Positions 59,221-62,000 of a stretch of 62,000 nucleotides of DNA are shown in pieces. Source of the DNA: Cristatella mucedo (Eukaryota; Bryozoa; Phylactolaemata; Cristatellidae); assembly GCA_009760855.2 (NCBI GenBank), contig WPIO01000182.1, positions 292,501 to 354,500 of the forward strand, given 5' to 3'. How positions within the stretch are numbered: the first letter of the stretch is position 1; every line of letters starts with the position of its first letter. The notes beneath the pieces are model-generated. The model worked only from the letters and a program-made list of their open reading frames with translations. It did not search any database and had not been told where the DNA came from. Made by a program: the position numbers and the translations under genes.

Positions 59221-60140
59221 TACCGTTTTACAAGGCCACCACAGGCAGCAGCGGTAGCAGTGCGCAAACTGCATCCGGTTGCTTCTGCACATATTCTGGA
59301 GAGCAGCACTCAGCCGAGGCCAGATGATTGGCCATCTGACGAGCAAAAACTTGCTGCTCGACTGCGTGTTGCCAATTGCACTACTCGTCGAAGGGAGAGC
59401 CGACCTACAGCTGCTGCTGTCCTGCTCCTGTCCAGTCTTTCATGAGCTTGCGTACGCTGAAAATGTTGTCGACAAATGGTGCCTGCAAAGCCAGGAAAAA
59501 AGGTTGGCCCTGGTCTCCATATGTAATAACATGTAATGTAATGTAATAACTTGTCGTTGGCCACGGTCTGGCCAACGGCATAAACCATGTGCGCTGTGAG
59601 GTTTAACACATCGGTTAAGAAGGCGAATGCAGAGTGTGGAAACATAACTACCCATGCTCCTAGAAAAGCAGTACTGAAGATCTAATAATAATCAGATTTC
59701 ATATCTATGCTACGCTATATATGCTTCGGCAGTAAGGTTATTTTGCATAATAGCCTTCTTATTGAATAACTCTAGGTCCGATATGTTAAGTTTTTGTCCT
59801 TGCACCCGAAGTGTGTAATCATCCTAAATGGAAAGTATCTATTGCTCCACACACAAAATTTGCTCCTGAGGTCGATACAAAGATATTTTGAAGTTCTCTG
59901 CTTTTTCTGTAGTTAAGACACAATGCAGACAGCACACATTGGGCTGCGACCCGAATTAGTGAGTTATGCAGATGTAACAGTACAGAGTACTGTCCACTAA
60001 AGTGTGAACAGTACCGGTGCCAATTTGAATGCCGATCTTTCCATTGGCATTTGAAAAATACCAAAAAATGAGCTGTCAAGGAAGCTAAATCCCATAGGGG
60101 TGGGGCGTAACTCCCAACCTTGGCCAATTTGGCAAGACTG
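59221..60140. other. intergenic DNA downstream of UBE2H
   Basis: It contains an ATGTAATAAC/ATGTAATGTA short tandem repeat at 59520-59550 followed by a hairpin CGTTGGCCA/TGGCCAACG at 59554-59578. No gene is recognised. Confidence 0.5.
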
Positions 60141-60145
60141 TATGT

Positions 60146-60525
60146 ATATAAATAATTCCTTTGTATAGTGCCCCAAGAGAACTTAAGCTCTATTCAGGCG
60201 CTTCACATAAGCCTCGGGCTAGATCTGATAGGTAGCCTGGAGCCAAAAAATGAAAGGACCTGAAGGTGAGTGACAAAACCTTGAAGTCGATGCGTTGCGT
60301 GACTGGGAGCCAGTGCAGGTCGGCGAGAAGTGGTGTGATGCGGCAACTGCGCCGCTCACGACAGACAAGCCTAGTCGCAGAATTTTGCACCAGCTGTAAG
60401 CACCTGAGTGCACAGGCCAGCAAGCAGAGTTACAGAAGTCAAGACGAAATGTCACAATACATGGACCAATTTAGATGCGGTATCCCTGCCTAACTAAACA
60501 AGCCCGAATTTTAGCAATAAAGATA
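60146..60525 (-). mobile_element. L2-like LINE C-terminus joined to a SINE family-A 3' end
   Basis: On the minus strand the LINE frame runs LQLVQNSATRLVCR, LHWLPVTQRIDFKVLSLTF to GYLSDL. It then switches abruptly to GCCCGAGGCTTATGTGAAGC and the SINE-A tail GAATAGAGCTTAAGTTCTCT. The normal LINE continuation (about 200 nt plus 3' UTR) is absent. Confidence 0.8.
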
Positions 60526-61185
60526 AATCCATAAAGCATCCCAAATGAAATGTATGGAGCCACGACTGTTTATCTTGGATTAGGATCACAATGCGAGCAA
60601 ACACAACCCGGATACGAAACCGGTGTGCTGCTAGCCAGGCCACGAAGCCTAACGACTGGCTTACTCACCTTAGCAGAGCCTACAGGTGAGCCAGCCGGGC
60701 GGCCGCCTTGTAGACCGGCTGCATGCGCCGTTAGGTGACCATGGAGCACCTTCCACAGTGGCAGGCCATCTGCCGTTGGTGATGCCACCCAGGGACACCA
60801 TGACCTGTGCTCTTCAAGTGTGCAGAACGGCTTGGAAGATGAGGCCGGTACACGATGTCCTGGGCTACAGCATTCACTTGCTTTGTCCACTTCTGTTGAC
60901 AGCTGAAACGGTCATATGACACCGAAGATGCATCAGCACAGCAGCACCAGGGATACAGCTTCAGGCTGATCCCTGCTTTGTCGAGGCATTCGGTGCAACT
61001 GTGAAAACAACACAAGGCAAGTCCACGAGACACCACAATGCAAAATGTGAAAGGCAGTAAAATTATTGCCAGTCTGGCATTTGCTGAAAAACCATGCCTA
61101 CATCACTAGCAAGGCATATACCGTATGATTTATAAGGCTGGCTGGCTAAGGTGCTGTGGAGAGAGGACACACCAATCTCGTGCTA
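60526..61185. other. intergenic DNA, no feature recognised
   Basis: No gene or repeat family was recognised. Confidence 0.4.
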
Positions 61186-61189
61186 TTTA

Positions 61190-61750
61190 TTGCCTTCTAA
61201 GGTTTTTTAAAGCAGCAGTTTTGGGTTTTAGGTTCCTTACAAATGCTGTCAAGTGAGTGGATGTCGTGACATCAAACGGTAGTGAGGCCTGGCCATTTAT
61301 GAGCCTATGAAAGCTGAAAGCACGGCCTCCTAAAATTAGAGATTGGTTGGAGACATAGCTAATACCTGCTGGAGAGGAGTCACGAGCTACGATGAAAAGC
61401 TTGAGAGGCTGAAGCAAAAGAACGAAAAGACGTAAAACTGGGTGAAGAACCACCGCGAAATCGATAACCTGCACATCGGCAAGAAGTGAGGTGATGTGGC
61501 AGATGTGAAGTTCAAGACCGACAAGCTTAGTAGGCGCATGTTATTGCGCAAGCAGGAAGACATGCAAGTAGCAAGTTGCATAAATCTAGAACAGGGTGTC
61601 ATAAAAGCATGGGCCAGCTTGGCTGTGGTATTTTACTCTAAGCAGGCCAACATTGCTGCAATGATATGTAGCAGAAAGTATGCAGCCGACTTCGGAGTTG
61701 GTGAGATCTCGAGAAAGGTCATTCTTGAACACAATTTAGATTCCATACAG
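61190..61750 (-). mobile_element. LINE ORF2 C-terminal relic, minus strand
   Basis: Minus-strand frames read FDVTTSTHLTAFVRNLKPKT (compare DLTTFKRNLKTH of the L2-like LINE), preceded by broken LPMCRLSISRWF and LSLSVLNFTSATSPHF. It is more diverged than the other copies and has no recognisable tail. Confidence 0.6.
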
Positions 61751-62000
61751 GGGCCACATGCGACATGTAGGCCGAGCCCACTTTGAGGGTTAGGCTTTCC
61801 AGACTTAGTGACAATGGACTTGCCAGCAACTATCAAATTGGTTTTCTTTCAATTTGGGAAACTTGGCTGCCAATCCACCTGCGAACGCCAGCAATACATG
61901 CTTCAGAGGAGCACCGAGATAAATTTGCAGTGCTGAGAGGCTATGAAGGATCAGCACTTCAGGTACAGCTGTGTAATCTGCAAATTGTGATAAGAAGTGG

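Overview
This window is nuclear DNA from an animal. It contains spliced genes with GT-AG introns, orthologues of animal transcription-factor, membrane-protein and ubiquitin-conjugating genes, L2/CR1-like LINEs, tRNA-derived SINEs and abundant micro- and minisatellites. I see no operons, no Shine-Dalgarno sites and no CRISPR arrays. The lineage cannot be fixed by eye. The LINE protein style and repeat load fit an invertebrate or a basal deuterostome, but this is inference.

Three genes can be reconstructed exon by exon, all on the + strand. (1) A FEV/Pet-1-like ETS transcription factor has two coding exons (15010-15103, 15720-16396; 256 aa) inside a CpG-dense block of more than 4 kb. (2) A TMEM64-like VTT/DedA-family membrane protein has three exons (32909-33496, 35757-35915, 37427-37612; 310 aa). 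(3) UBE2H, an E2 ubiquitin-conjugating enzyme, has seven exons between 49143 and 58648 (198 aa, active-site Cys87). Its intron 2 is 90 nt long, in frame and free of stops. Its 3' UTR carries a perfect 36-bp palindrome and a perfect 28-bp-stem hairpin. The three genes have unrelated jobs and nothing suggests they act together.

Layout. 1-9.2 kb: GC-rich blocks, minisatellites and LINE tails, with one speculative minus-strand exon near 6.7-6.8 kb. 9.5-13.4 kb: decayed L2-like LINEs, one with a 259-codon C-terminal reading frame. 14.3-18.8 kb: the FEV-like gene and its CpG-dense surroundings. 19.5-21.8 kb: SINEs and a LINE tail. 22.1-25.1 kb: an old, strongly diverged tandem array with a period of about 170 bp. 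26.7-29.7 kb: a LINE broken by nested insertions. 30.4-31.5 kb: CT/GA microsatellites. 32.9-37.6 kb: TMEM64-like gene, with a (TG)n-based super-repeat filling most of intron 1. 39.4-48.8 kb: SINE- and LINE-rich intergenic DNA. 49.1-59.2 kb: UBE2H. 60.1-61.8 kb: minus-strand LINE remnants.

Two SINE families recur; I label them A and B. The 3' end of family A matches the 3' end of the resident L2-like LINE, which is the classic mark of a SINE mobilised by a partner LINE. Most remaining open frames are shadows produced by GC-rich DNA, by simple repeats or by TE relics.
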